Shown here one piece after another: positions 25,703 through 34,661 of a stretch of DNA of 64,000 nucleotides. Position 1 is the first letter of the stretch. The number at the start of each line of letters is the position of its first letter. The notes under the pieces are model-generated. The model saw only the letters and a list, made by a program, of their open reading frames with translations. It searched no databases and was not told where the DNA came from. The position numbers were made by a program, and so were the translations under genes. Source of the DNA: an uncultured Eubacterium sp. (GTDB taxonomy: Bacteria; Bacillota; Clostridia; Lachnospirales; Lachnospiraceae); NCBI GenBank assembly GCA_948579355.1, contig CAPAOV010000008.1, forward strand, positions 43,530-107,529, in the 5' to 3' direction.

Positions 25703-26071
25703 GTGAAAACAATAATTGTTTCCGTAATAGGAATCAGTTCCATATTTTTAGTTGCAATGATACAGAATAATATAAATACAAAGACATGGCAGGAGGAACA
25801 GTTGGAAAATTCGCTTGCAGAAGCTATGTCGCAAACAATGGAAGAGGTTATATTTGGGGGAGGGTATGGGATTAGCAATCAAAATGAGATGATGGCAGCC
25901 TTTCTTCAGGCAATGATACGCAAGCTGGACGGAAAAGCAGATGTGACGATAAAGGTACATGATATCAATTTTGCACTGGGGCAAATGGATATAGAAGCAA
26001 TCGGTTCGTATCGGATGACGAACGGAAAAACGTGTAAAGTATCGGTGCGCCGCAATCTGATTGTCAATTAA
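25703..26071 (+). CDS. pseudopilin-like small membrane protein
   Basis: A 122-residue protein starting at GTG 25703 (AGAGAGG upstream). It has an N-terminal hydrophobic segment (IIVSVIGISSIFLVAMI), a Gln/Glu-rich helix and a beta-rich tail ending in RRNLIVN. It is the last gene of the operon and convergent with the CorC-type gene. By layout it could be a minor pilin subunit; the sequence gives nothing firmer. Confidence 0.55.
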   Translation: MKTIIVSVIGISSIFLVAMIQNNINTKTWQEEQLENSLAEAMSQTMEEVIFGGGYGISNQNEMMAAFLQAMIRKLDGKADVTIKVHDINFALGQMDIEAIGSYRMTNGKTCKVSVRRNLIVN

Positions 26072-26134
26072 AAGATGGTGGCGCCAATACTTTAATATGC
26101 GGGGGAAAAAGATTTGCCATCGTCAGGCTTATCA

Positions 26135-27448
26135 TTAATCTTCGCTTTCTTCCTCGTCCTCTTCGTCTTCTCTTGGTTTGATTTCAAGGCGAATTTTATC
26201 AATTCGGTTTCCGTCCGCGTCGAGAACCGTATAGATGCCGTACTTATCTTCGGCCGTTTCACCGACGTTTGGAAAATGTTGAAGAAGGTTGATAATATGT
26301 CCGGCGATTGAGTCATAATCGTCAGAAGTCAGTGGGAGACTTAATGTCTCGGCAATGTCGTCTAAGGAAGTGGAGCCAAGTACCTGATAGACGGTATCAC
26401 TGATTTTTTGGATATCATCTTCTTCGTCCGCGTCGTATTCATCGCGAAGTTCACCGACGATTTCTTCAATGAGGTCCTCAATCGTAATCAATCCGGCCAG
26501 AGCGCCGTATTCGTCAAGGACGATTGTCATTGGAATAGAGTCTTTTCTCATTTCCATAAAGAGTTCAGCGACATTTTTGTACTCGTAAGTAACATGGGCT
26601 TCCCGAATCAATGTTTTTATATCTAAGTTTTCTTTGTTTCCTTTATAAAATACGAAATCTTTTAAGTTGATGATACCGATAATATTGTCAATGGTTTCTT
26701 CATATACCGGTAAACGGGCAAATTTATTTTCAGTAAACACGGTAAGCAGTTCTTCGTAAGAAATAGCCGAATCGACCATTGTAATATCCATACGGGGAAT
26801 CATAACGTCCTTTGCCAGAGAATCGCCAAAGTCAACGATGTTGGTAATCATTTGCCGTTCTTCGCTCTCGATAACGCCCTCTTCGTGGCTGACGTCTACA
26901 AAGGTGCGCAGTTCGTCTTCAGTAATCGCGGATTCTTTCTTTGATGTATCAATTCTCATAATAAACAGCAGAAAACGCGAAAATTGATTGACGATAAATA
27001 TAACGGGTGTCAATATGTTTGTAAAAAATAAAATTGGACGGGAATAGAAAAGCGCTAACTTTTCAGCGTTTCTGGTAGCCAGATTCTTAGGTGTGATTTC
27101 ACCAAAAATAAGAATTAAAACGGTCAGTATACCCGTAGCAATTCCCGCTCCGATACTTGCACTCTGCTGCCACCCGAGCCGTTGACAAATGCTGAAAGCA
27201 TATGTTGTGGAAAAGGATGAAGCAGAGAGGTTTACAACATTGTTACAAATTAATATTGCGCTAAGCATTTTAGATGGTTCTTCAACCAGTTTCAGTACCC
27301 GCTTAGCAGCTTTGTTCTTTTCTTCCGCCAAGGCGCGTAGACGAATTTTGTTTGCTGTCGTCAATGCTGTTTCAGCAGAAGAAAAAAAGGCGGATAAAAT
27401 AAGCAATATAACTAAAACTAATATATTTACCGCGTCACTGGGGCCCAA
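26135..27448 (-). CDS. CNNM/CorC-family transporter-associated protein (hemolysin C type)
   Basis: A 437-residue protein: an N-terminal DUF21/CNNM membrane domain with three or four helices (to about 190), a pair of CBS domains (about 205-330, with ARLPVYEETIDNIIGIINLKD) and a C-terminal CorC_HlyC domain (DYDSIAGHIINLL). An Asp/Glu-rich tail follows. Members are linked to Mg2+ or Co2+ export; the hemolysin label is historical. It lies 29 bases downstream of the ABC-F gene on the same strand and may share its transcript. Confidence 0.9.
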   Translation of the reverse strand: MGPSDAVNILVLVILLILSAFFSSAETALTTANKIRLRALAEEKNKAAKRVLKLVEEPSKMLSAILICNNVVNLSASSFSTTYAFSICQRLGWQQSASIGAGIATGILTVLILIFGEITPKNLATRNAEKLALFYSRPILFFTNILTPVIFIVNQFSRFLLFIMRIDTSKKESAITEDELRTFVDVSHEEGVIESEERQMITNIVDFGDSLAKDVMIPRMDITMVDSAISYEELLTVFTENKFARLPVYEETIDNIIGIINLKDFVFYKGNKENLDIKTLIREAHVTYEYKNVAELFMEMRKDSIPMTIVLDEYGALAGLITIEDLIEEIVGELRDEYDADEEDDIQKISDTVYQVLGSTSLDDIAETLSLPLTSDDYDSIAGHIINLLQHFPNVGETAEDKYGIYTVLDADGNRIDKIRLEIKPREDEEDEEESED

Positions 27449-27477
27449 AGTATCATCTCCTTTATCATTTTGAAAGT

Positions 27478-29088
27478 TTAGCTTAATGCCTGACGTTTAC
27501 GAGCCATCTCGTCGTTGTCCAGATATTCGTCGTAAGTTGTTACTTTATCAATCATGCCGTTTGGCGTGAATTCAATAATCCGATTGGCAATCGTCTGAAT
27601 AAACTGGTGGTCCTGTGATGTGAAGAGGACGACGCCGGGGAATTTAATTAAACCGTTGTTGACAGATGTGATGGATTCCATATCCAAATGGTTTGTCGGC
27701 TCGTCGAGCAATAATACATTAGAGCCAAGCATCATCATCTTTGACAACATAACGCGTACTTTTTCACCGCCGGAGAGAACGTTTACTTTTTTCAGTCCAT
27801 CCTCGCCTTTAAAGAGCATCCGTCCGAGAAAACCGCGGACATAAGTAGCGTCTTTTTCGGGAGAAAAAGGCATCAACCAGTCAACAATTGTGTCATTGCT
27901 TGCAAAATAAGGGGTGTTATCTTTCGGGAAATACGAATTAGAAGTAGTGATTCCCCATTTGTAGTCTCCCTCATCCGGCTCCATCTCGCCCGCCAAAATC
28001 TGGAAAAGCGTCGTGGCAGCAATGCCGTATGAGCCGACAAAAGCGATTTTATCGTCATGGCCGACGGTAAACGATACATTGTCCAGTACTTTTTCCCCAT
28101 CAATGGTTTTACTCAGATTCGTTACCGTTAGTACTTCGTTGCCAATCTCGCGGTCAGGTTTGAAATCAACGTAGGGATATTTGCGGCTGGAAGGACGCAG
28201 TGTATCCAACTCGATTTTTTCCAGAGCACGTTTTCTTGAAGTAGCCTGTTTGGATTTGGAAGCGTTAGCGCTGAATCGCTGAATAAATTCCTGCAATTCC
28301 TTGATTTTTTCTTCTTTCTTTTTGTTCGCTTCTTTCATCTGCTTAATCATCAACTGGCTGGACTCATACCAGAAGTCGTAGTTACCCGCATAAATCTGCA
28401 TTTTGCCATAATCGAGGTCAACCGTATGCGTACAAACTTTATTTAAGAAATAGCGGTCGTGCGACACTACGATAATAGTATTTTCAAAATCAATTAAAAA
28501 CTCCTCTAACCAGCGGATGGAATCCAAATCCAAATGGTTTGTCGGCTCGTCGAGAAGAAGAATGTCAGGATTGCCGAAAAGAGCGCGGGCAAGCAGGATT
28601 TTTACTTTATCCGTATCCGGCAATTCGCTCATTATTTTATTATGCACTTCTGTTTCAATACCTAAACCATTTAGTAAAGTAGCGGCGTCAGCTTCTGCTT
28701 CCCAACCGTTCATTGTGGCAAATTCGGCTTCCAGTTCGCTTGCACGGATGCCGTCTTCCTCAGTAAAATCTTCCTTTGCGTAAATGGCATCCTTTTCTTT
28801 CATAATATCAAAAAGTCTCTGGTTGCCGGCAATAACCGTATCCAACACGACTTGGTCGTCGTATTTAAAGTGGTCCTGCTCCAGCACGGACAATCGCTGT
28901 TCTGCTCCGAGACTGATTTCACCGGTCGTAGGCTCTAATTCTCCGGATAATATTTTCAGGAAAGTAGATTTACCGGCTCCGTTGGCGCCGATAATACCGT
29001 AGCAGTTACCTTCCGTAAATTTTATATTGACCTCTTCAAAGAGGGCCTTTTTGCCAAAACGTAATGATATGTTGCTCGCTTGAATCAT
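27478..29088 (-). CDS. ABC-F family ATPase
   Basis: A 536-residue soluble protein with two ABC domains and no membrane part, joined by a basic linker, as in ribosome-associated ABC-F factors (YkpA/YbiT-like). The first domain is intact: GANGAGKS, signature region and LLLDEPTNHLD. In the second domain the Walker A position reads FVGSYGIAATTLF, with Ala in place of the catalytic Lys, while LSGGEKVRV and LLLDEPTNHLD are kept. I confirmed this at the base level near 28030. Divergent from the ComEC-like gene. Confidence 0.9.
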   Translation of the reverse strand: MIQASNISLRFGKKALFEEVNIKFTEGNCYGIIGANGAGKSTFLKILSGELEPTTGEISLGAEQRLSVLEQDHFKYDDQVVLDTVIAGNQRLFDIMKEKDAIYAKEDFTEEDGIRASELEAEFATMNGWEAEADAATLLNGLGIETEVHNKIMSELPDTDKVKILLARALFGNPDILLLDEPTNHLDLDSIRWLEEFLIDFENTIIVVSHDRYFLNKVCTHTVDLDYGKMQIYAGNYDFWYESSQLMIKQMKEANKKKEEKIKELQEFIQRFSANASKSKQATSRKRALEKIELDTLRPSSRKYPYVDFKPDREIGNEVLTVTNLSKTIDGEKVLDNVSFTVGHDDKIAFVGSYGIAATTLFQILAGEMEPDEGDYKWGITTSNSYFPKDNTPYFASNDTIVDWLMPFSPEKDATYVRGFLGRMLFKGEDGLKKVNVLSGGEKVRVMLSKMMMLGSNVLLLDEPTNHLDMESITSVNNGLIKFPGVVLFTSQDHQFIQTIANRIIEFTPNGMIDKVTTYDEYLDNDEMARKRQALS

Positions 29089-29245
29089 TTTATTTCTCTT
29101 TCCTCCATAACTAAATCTTGTTTATAATATACGAACTCTATTATATTGTACTAAAAAATTCCAATTTTGCAAGCGTTTCTTTCTATATCTTTACAAGGAA
29201 AGGCGAATATGATACATTTTACATTAAAAAGGAGCAGTGAAAACA

Positions 29246-30148
29246 ATGCCAACGAAGAGACAAAAGAAAGCAGTAATCCGGCAATTATTAGTTCCGGTTT
29301 TGCTCATTATCGCCGCGCTGCTGTATCAGCCGGTCATGGGACTGCTGCATCCGGCGGAAGAAATCAAAGATACGACGCCGGATAAAAATCAGCTTGTAGT
29401 CACCTATCTGGATGTCGGGCAGGGAGACGCAACATTAATTTCCAAAGGGAATTTCCATATGCTTATTGACGCCGGCAAAAACGAGAGAGGTGCTACAGTA
29501 GTAGAATACCTGAAAAGTCAGAAGATTGAAAAGTTAGACGTTTTGGTTGGAACACATCCGGACAGCGACCATATAGGAGGACTGGATGATGTGTTAAAGA
29601 GCATTCCGACGGATACGGTATATTTGCCGGAGGCAAAAAAAGAGACAAAGACTTATCAGCAGGTGGAAGAGGCTCTGCAGGAGGCGGAACTGGTTCGGCA
29701 AATGCCGGAACTCGGAAAAAGCTATACATATGATGGGAATGTTGTAATCCGTTTTTTGGCGCCGGAAAGAAACTATAAGGACGCCAATAATAATTCGTTA
29801 GTTGTTCAGGTTGCCTATGGCAGAAACCGCTTTTTGATGATGGGTGACGCCGAGGAGGAGTCTGAAAATGATATTATAAAACACTCGTATGATTTGGAAT
29901 GCGATGTATTAAAGGTAGGACATCACGGGAGTTATACCGCTACCAGCGACGCTTTTCTACATGCGTCGAACCCTGCTTACGCGGTAATTAGCTGCGGTGA
30001 GGAGAACTCTTATGGGCATCCGCACGCGGAGGTGCTGGCAAAACTGGAGGAGGATGATGTTCAGGTTTACCGAACGGATACTATGGGAACAATCGTGGCG
30101 ACTTCCGACGGACAAAATGTGCGGCTTTCTACCGGAAAACATAAGTGA
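29246..30148 (+). CDS. ComEC-like metallo-beta-lactamase-fold protein
   Basis: A 300-residue protein with an N-terminal membrane anchor (LLVPVLLIIAALLYQPVMG) and a beta-lactamase-fold domain with LDVGQGDATLI, THPDSDHIGG and KVGHHGSYT, as in the C-terminal domain of ComEC. Unlike ComEC it lacks the channel region, so it is probably an exported hydrolase facing outward. The start is ATG 29246 with AAGGAG 11 bases upstream; GTG 29237 sits too close to that site. Substrate unknown; nuclease or phosphodiesterase activity is possible. Confidence 0.85.
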   Translation: MPTKRQKKAVIRQLLVPVLLIIAALLYQPVMGLLHPAEEIKDTTPDKNQLVVTYLDVGQGDATLISKGNFHMLIDAGKNERGATVVEYLKSQKIEKLDVLVGTHPDSDHIGGLDDVLKSIPTDTVYLPEAKKETKTYQQVEEALQEAELVRQMPELGKSYTYDGNVVIRFLAPERNYKDANNNSLVVQVAYGRNRFLMMGDAEEESENDIIKHSYDLECDVLKVGHHGSYTATSDAFLHASNPAYAVISCGEENSYGHPHAEVLAKLEEDDVQVYRTDTMGTIVATSDGQNVRLSTGKHK

Positions 30149-30151
30149 ATG

Positions 30152-30180
30152 TTGCATTTTGTAAGAAACACCTTTATAAT
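30152..30180 (+). promoter_or_regulatory. promoter of the relA operon
   Basis: TTGCAT (30152-30157), a 17-base spacer and TATAAT (30175-30180), in the gap just after the ComEC-like gene and 50 bases before relA. Confidence 0.75.
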
Positions 30181-30230
30181 AAGGAAAATGTATAGGTTAT
30201 CAAACAACTTGGGGAAAGGAGGATGATTGC

Positions 30231-32555
30231 ATGGAGACGGAAAAGAAAATCGGTCTGATAGGTACTTTTGATACCGGCGAACTATCAACCGAACTCATTC
30301 CACCCAATTTTACGGAGCCGGACGATTTATTTGAAATACTGAAAACGACGGTGAGCAGTTACCATCCTTCCAGCGATTTAGATATTATTATTAAAGCCTA
30401 TGATTTGGCAAAAGACGCCCATAAGGAGCAGAAGAGGAAGTCAGGGGAACCTTATTTGATTCATCCGGTGTGCGTAGCAATTATTCTTGCTCAGTTGGAG
30501 ATGGACAAAGAGACGATTGTCGGCGGTCTGCTTCATGACGTCGTGGAAGATACGAAGTATACGACTGAGGATTTGACCGAGATGTTCAGCATGGAAGTAG
30601 CCGCGCTTGTGGACGGTGTAACAAAGCTGACCCAGTTGAATTATTCTTCGGATAAATTGGAACTGCAGGCGGAGAATCTGCGCAAAATGTTTTTGGCCAT
30701 GGCCAAAGATATTCGGGTGATTATTATTAAACTGGCAGACCGGCTTCATAATATGCGGACGATGGAGTTTATGAAACCCGAGAAGCAGAGGGAAAAGTCC
30801 CGCGAGACGATGGACATTTATGCTCCGATTGCTGACCGCCTTGGTATTTCCAAAGTTAAAGTTGAACTGGATGATTTATCGCTCCGCTATCTGGAACCGG
30901 ACGCTTATCACGATTTAAGCAAGCGCTTTAATGAGATTAAGGGAGTGAAAGAGAATTTCGTAAAAGATATTATGGAAGAAGTCGACAGACATCTGGTCGA
31001 GAACGGTATTAAGGCAACGATTGACGGACGTGTGAAACATCTGTTTAGTATTTATCGAAAAATGGTGACACAGCACAAGTCGCTGGAGCAGATTTATGAT
31101 TTGTTTGCCATCCGCATTATTGTAGATGACGACCAGGAGTGTTATACGGCGTTAGGTATTATTCACGAGATGTTCAAACCGATTCCGGGGCGTTTTAAAG
31201 ACTATATCGCTATGCCGAAACCGAATCATTACCAGTCTCTGCACACAACGCTGATTGGGCCGAACGGACAGCCGTTTGAGATTCAGATTCGTACTTATGA
31301 GATGCATAAGACGGCAGAATACGGAATTGCCGCGCATTGGCGCTATAAAGAGAGCGGCGGCAGCGATGCGGCAAAGAATCAGAGCGAAGAAGAAAAGATG
31401 GCATGGCTGCGCCGCATTCTGGAATGGCAGCATGACATGGATGACAATAAGGAATTTTTGAGCTCAATTAAGAGTGATTTGGATTTGTATTCTGACCGCA
31501 TATACTGCTTTACTCCAAACGGCGACGTCAAGAATCTGCCGGCCGGCTCGACGCCGATTGATTTTGCCTATGCGGTTCACAGCGCAGTCGGAAACCGGAT
31601 GGTCGGCGCCAGAGTAAACGGAAACATTGTCAAACTCGATTATGAAATACAAAACGGCGACCGCATTGATATTATTACGAGCCAGAACAGCAAGGGGCCG
31701 AGCCGCGACTGGTTAAATGTAGTAAAGAGCAGTCAGGCGAAAAATAAAATTAATCAGTGGTTCCGCAATGAGTTTAAAGAAGATAATATTATTAAGGGAA
31801 AAGAACTTCTTCATACCTATTGTAAAAATAAAGGGATTGATTTGACGCCGCTTCTGCGGAACGAATATACGGAAGCATGTATGAGTAAGTATGGGTTCAG
31901 TGATTGGGAATCCGTATGCGCAGCCATCGGGCATGGCGGTCTCAAAGAAGGTCAGGTCGTTAATAAACTGCAAGATGTATATAATAAGAAGAATAAACGG
32001 ATTGTATCCGATGCTCAAGTAAACGAGGTAATCGAAAGCGCCAAGGAGGCCAAACAGGTTGCGGGGCGCAGTCCGCACGAGCCGCTGAAGAGTAAGAGCG
32101 GAATTATTGTAGAGGGGCTGGACGATTTGGCTGTGCGTTTCTCAAAATGCTGCAGTCCGGTACCGGGAGATGAAATCGTGGGATTTGTAACGCGCGGGCG
32201 CGGCGTTTCCATTCACCGCACGGATTGTGTCAATATGATACACCTGCCTCTGGAAGAGAAAAACCGCCTAATTGAAGCGGAGTGGAGTCCGGAAGCAGGA
32301 GAGAGCGACGAGGCGTATCCGGTAGAGATTGTAATCTACTGCTATAACAGGAGCGGAGTTCTCTTTGATGTATCCCGCATCTTTACGGAAAACCGGATTG
32401 ATGTAAAATCAATGAACGTGCGTACGACAAAGCAGGAGAAAGCAACGCTTACAATAGGATTTGAGATAAACGGAGTGGAGCAGTTAGACCGATTGATGGC
32501 GAAACTCCGTACGGTTGAAAGTGTGACGGACATCGAGCGTAGTGCGAACGGATAG
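30231..32555 (+). CDS. relA: bifunctional (p)ppGpp synthetase/hydrolase
   Basis: Stringent-response enzyme of 774 residues. The N-terminal HD hydrolase domain has LLHDVVEDT (His102-Asp103). The synthetase domain carries FKDYIAMPKPNHYQSLHTT near 320. TGS (PAGSTPIDFAYAVH), the conserved Cys region KCCSPVPGDEIVGF and a C-terminal ACT domain follow. Both catalytic centres look intact. AAAGGAGG precedes the ATG. It heads a run of closely spaced genes (hydrolase, hemZ, hisS, aspS) common in Clostridia. Confidence 0.96.
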   Translation: METEKKIGLIGTFDTGELSTELIPPNFTEPDDLFEILKTTVSSYHPSSDLDIIIKAYDLAKDAHKEQKRKSGEPYLIHPVCVAIILAQLEMDKETIVGGLLHDVVEDTKYTTEDLTEMFSMEVAALVDGVTKLTQLNYSSDKLELQAENLRKMFLAMAKDIRVIIIKLADRLHNMRTMEFMKPEKQREKSRETMDIYAPIADRLGISKVKVELDDLSLRYLEPDAYHDLSKRFNEIKGVKENFVKDIMEEVDRHLVENGIKATIDGRVKHLFSIYRKMVTQHKSLEQIYDLFAIRIIVDDDQECYTALGIIHEMFKPIPGRFKDYIAMPKPNHYQSLHTTLIGPNGQPFEIQIRTYEMHKTAEYGIAAHWRYKESGGSDAAKNQSEEEKMAWLRRILEWQHDMDDNKEFLSSIKSDLDLYSDRIYCFTPNGDVKNLPAGSTPIDFAYAVHSAVGNRMVGARVNGNIVKLDYEIQNGDRIDIITSQNSKGPSRDWLNVVKSSQAKNKINQWFRNEFKEDNIIKGKELLHTYCKNKGIDLTPLLRNEYTEACMSKYGFSDWESVCAAIGHGGLKEGQVVNKLQDVYNKKNKRIVSDAQVNEVIESAKEAKQVAGRSPHEPLKSKSGIIVEGLDDLAVRFSKCCSPVPGDEIVGFVTRGRGVSIHRTDCVNMIHLPLEEKNRLIEAEWSPEAGESDEAYPVEIVIYCYNRSGVLFDVSRIFTENRIDVKSMNVRTTKQEKATLTIGFEINGVEQLDRLMAKLRTVESVTDIERSANG

Positions 32556-32582
32556 AGCGCTTGTTTGTGAAGGGAGGAAACG

Positions 32583-33203
32583 ATGGAAATAACGGTATTG
32601 ACGGTAGGGCCGGTTTATACTAATTGTTATATAGTAAAAAAAGAGGGGAGCCAATCCTGTCTTGTCATTGACCCCGGCGATGAGGCCGATAAAATCACCG
32701 GCTATATGAAAAAGAGAAATCTCACTCTGGAGGGCATTTTGTTGACGCATGGACATTTTGACCACATTACGGCGGTAAGTGATTTGGTGTCCGCGGCGGG
32801 CGGTAAAGTGTATGCTTTTCAAGAGGAGAAAGAGTTGTTGATAAATCCGGAGCTGAATGGCAGCGTTATGATGGGATACGAAGTGGGACTGGAGCCCGAT
32901 GTTTTGTTGCGCGATGGACAAACAATTACGATTGCCGGCCTGACGTTTCAGGTCATCCATACGCCGGGACATACAAAGGGCGGCTGCTGCTATTACGCAG
33001 AGGATGAAAAGGTGCTGTTTAGCGGCGATACGATATTTATGGAATCGATTGGTCGAACGGATTTTCCGACGGGAAACGGCCGCGAACTGCTTCGCTCCGT
33101 CCGCGAAAAAGTACTTGCCCTGCCCGGCGAAGTAAAGATTTATCCGGGACATGGGCCGGAAACGAATGTTGCATACGAGGCAGCAAATAATCCATACGCA
33201 TAG
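32583..33203 (+). CDS. metallo-beta-lactamase-fold hydrolase (glyoxalase II-like)
   Basis: A 206-residue protein with the full metal-binding set: THGHFDHI near 56-63, HTPGHTKGG, SGDTIF and the final GHGPET histidine. The size and order match the YcbL/GloB-like group of small hydrolases acting on thioesters. It sits 27 bases after relA and 12 bases before hemZ, so it is part of that operon. Substrate unknown. Confidence 0.88.
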   Translation: MEITVLTVGPVYTNCYIVKKEGSQSCLVIDPGDEADKITGYMKKRNLTLEGILLTHGHFDHITAVSDLVSAAGGKVYAFQEEKELLINPELNGSVMMGYEVGLEPDVLLRDGQTITIAGLTFQVIHTPGHTKGGCCYYAEDEKVLFSGDTIFMESIGRTDFPTGNGRELLRSVREKVLALPGEVKIYPGHGPETNVAYEAANNPYA

Positions 33204-33215
33204 AGGTGTGTTGAT

Positions 33216-34661
33216 ATGGTGCAATACGAAATCAAAAAAAATAAGGCTTTTCCCGCGGGGGAATTTTCTTATGATTTACGCTCACTGGCTCAGGGATTTT
33301 ATCCGGAGCTTGCCTGCCAGATTTTGGAGAGAGAAGAATGGGCGGAAGACAGAGGTTTTCCGATAAAGTGTATGGTAGACGGCTGCGTTATACTGGATGA
33401 TACGGTGCCGGAAGATTATACGAAAAATTCGGTAAAAGCCAAAGTTTATCAGGCATTTGTAAAGAAAACGGGACGGGAACTTCCGTGGGGGATATTGACA
33501 GGCATAAGGCCGGCCAAAATACCGTTCCGCATGATGCGTGATGGAATGCGTCGGGAAGACATACTGATTTCTCTTCGGGAAGATTACCTGCTTAGCTGGG
33601 CAAAGGTAAAACTGGCTTACGATGTGGCAGCAAAAGAATACGAACTGACAAGGGAGTTTGACCACCGGAACAGCTATAATTTATATGTCGGGATACCTTT
33701 CTGTCCGTCCATCTGTCAATACTGCTCATTTTCTTCTTATGATTATGAGATATATAAAGATAAAGTCGATTCCTATTTGCAGGCGCTGAAAAAGGAGATT
33801 GCCGTGATGGCGGAAATGGCCGCAAGGGAGAAAAAAAAGCTTCAGACCATTTATATTGGCGGTGGAACGCCGACGTCTCTCAATGAGGGGCAGCTCCAGT
33901 TTTTGATGGATATGCTTTATCAGTATTTACCGATGGCGGAAATCGCTGAATTTACGGTGGAGGCCGGGAGGCCGGACAGCATTTCGGAGGAAAAGCTGCG
34001 GATATTGAAAAAAGCCGGCGTCACACGCATCTCCATTAATCCGCAGTCCATGAAACAGGGAACGCTTGATTTACTGGGGCGGCGGCACTCGGTAGCGCAG
34101 GTAAAAAAAGTATTCCGTCTGGCGAGAAAACTCGGCTTTGACAATATTAATATGGATGTGATAATCGGTCTTCCGGAAGAGGATGAAGTAGACTTTACGG
34201 GAACGGTCATGCAGCTTCACGAGTTAGAGCCGGACAGTGTGACCGTACATACTTTAGTGATTAAGCGGGCCTCGCGCATGCGCCGCGAGCAGTTTGAACA
34301 GGGGGGCGCTATGTATCCCGAGGATACGCTTATATCTGTGCTTCAGCGGACGAGCGGGGAAATGCTCCGCAGCTACGGCTATGAGCCTTACTATATGTAC
34401 CGCCAGAAGAATAAGGCGGGTTCTTCTTATAATACGAATCAGGAAAATGTAGCGTATGCCAGAGCGGGGAAAGAATGTCTCTATAACATTTTTATTATGG
34501 AGGAACTGGAGACGATAGTGGCTGTTGGCAGCGGAGGTTCTACCAAATATGTAATCCACGATGAAGACCGCATGGAGCGCATTGAAAATGTAAAAAGTGT
34601 CGATGATTATATTAGCCGCATTGATGAGATGATAGAAAGGAAAAAACAATTATGGCATTGA
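33216..34661 (+). CDS. hemZ: coproporphyrinogen dehydrogenase HemZ (radical SAM)
   Basis: A 481-residue radical SAM protein. The Fe-S motif is CPSICQYC (Cx3Cx2C, near 166-173), followed by GGGTPTSL and the HemN-like core INMDVIIGLPEE. The ~150-residue N-terminal extension with GILTGIRPAKIPF is typical of clostridial HemZ, often annotated as oxygen-independent coproporphyrinogen oxidase. No other haem genes are near, and some HemN/HemZ relatives are not haem enzymes. It overlaps hisS by ten bases. Confidence 0.88.
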   Translation: MVQYEIKKNKAFPAGEFSYDLRSLAQGFYPELACQILEREEWAEDRGFPIKCMVDGCVILDDTVPEDYTKNSVKAKVYQAFVKKTGRELPWGILTGIRPAKIPFRMMRDGMRREDILISLREDYLLSWAKVKLAYDVAAKEYELTREFDHRNSYNLYVGIPFCPSICQYCSFSSYDYEIYKDKVDSYLQALKKEIAVMAEMAAREKKKLQTIYIGGGTPTSLNEGQLQFLMDMLYQYLPMAEIAEFTVEAGRPDSISEEKLRILKKAGVTRISINPQSMKQGTLDLLGRRHSVAQVKKVFRLARKLGFDNINMDVIIGLPEEDEVDFTGTVMQLHELEPDSVTVHTLVIKRASRMRREQFEQGGAMYPEDTLISVLQRTSGEMLRSYGYEPYYMYRQKNKAGSSYNTNQENVAYARAGKECLYNIFIMEELETIVAVGSGGSTKYVIHDEDRMERIENVKSVDDYISRIDEMIERKKQLWH

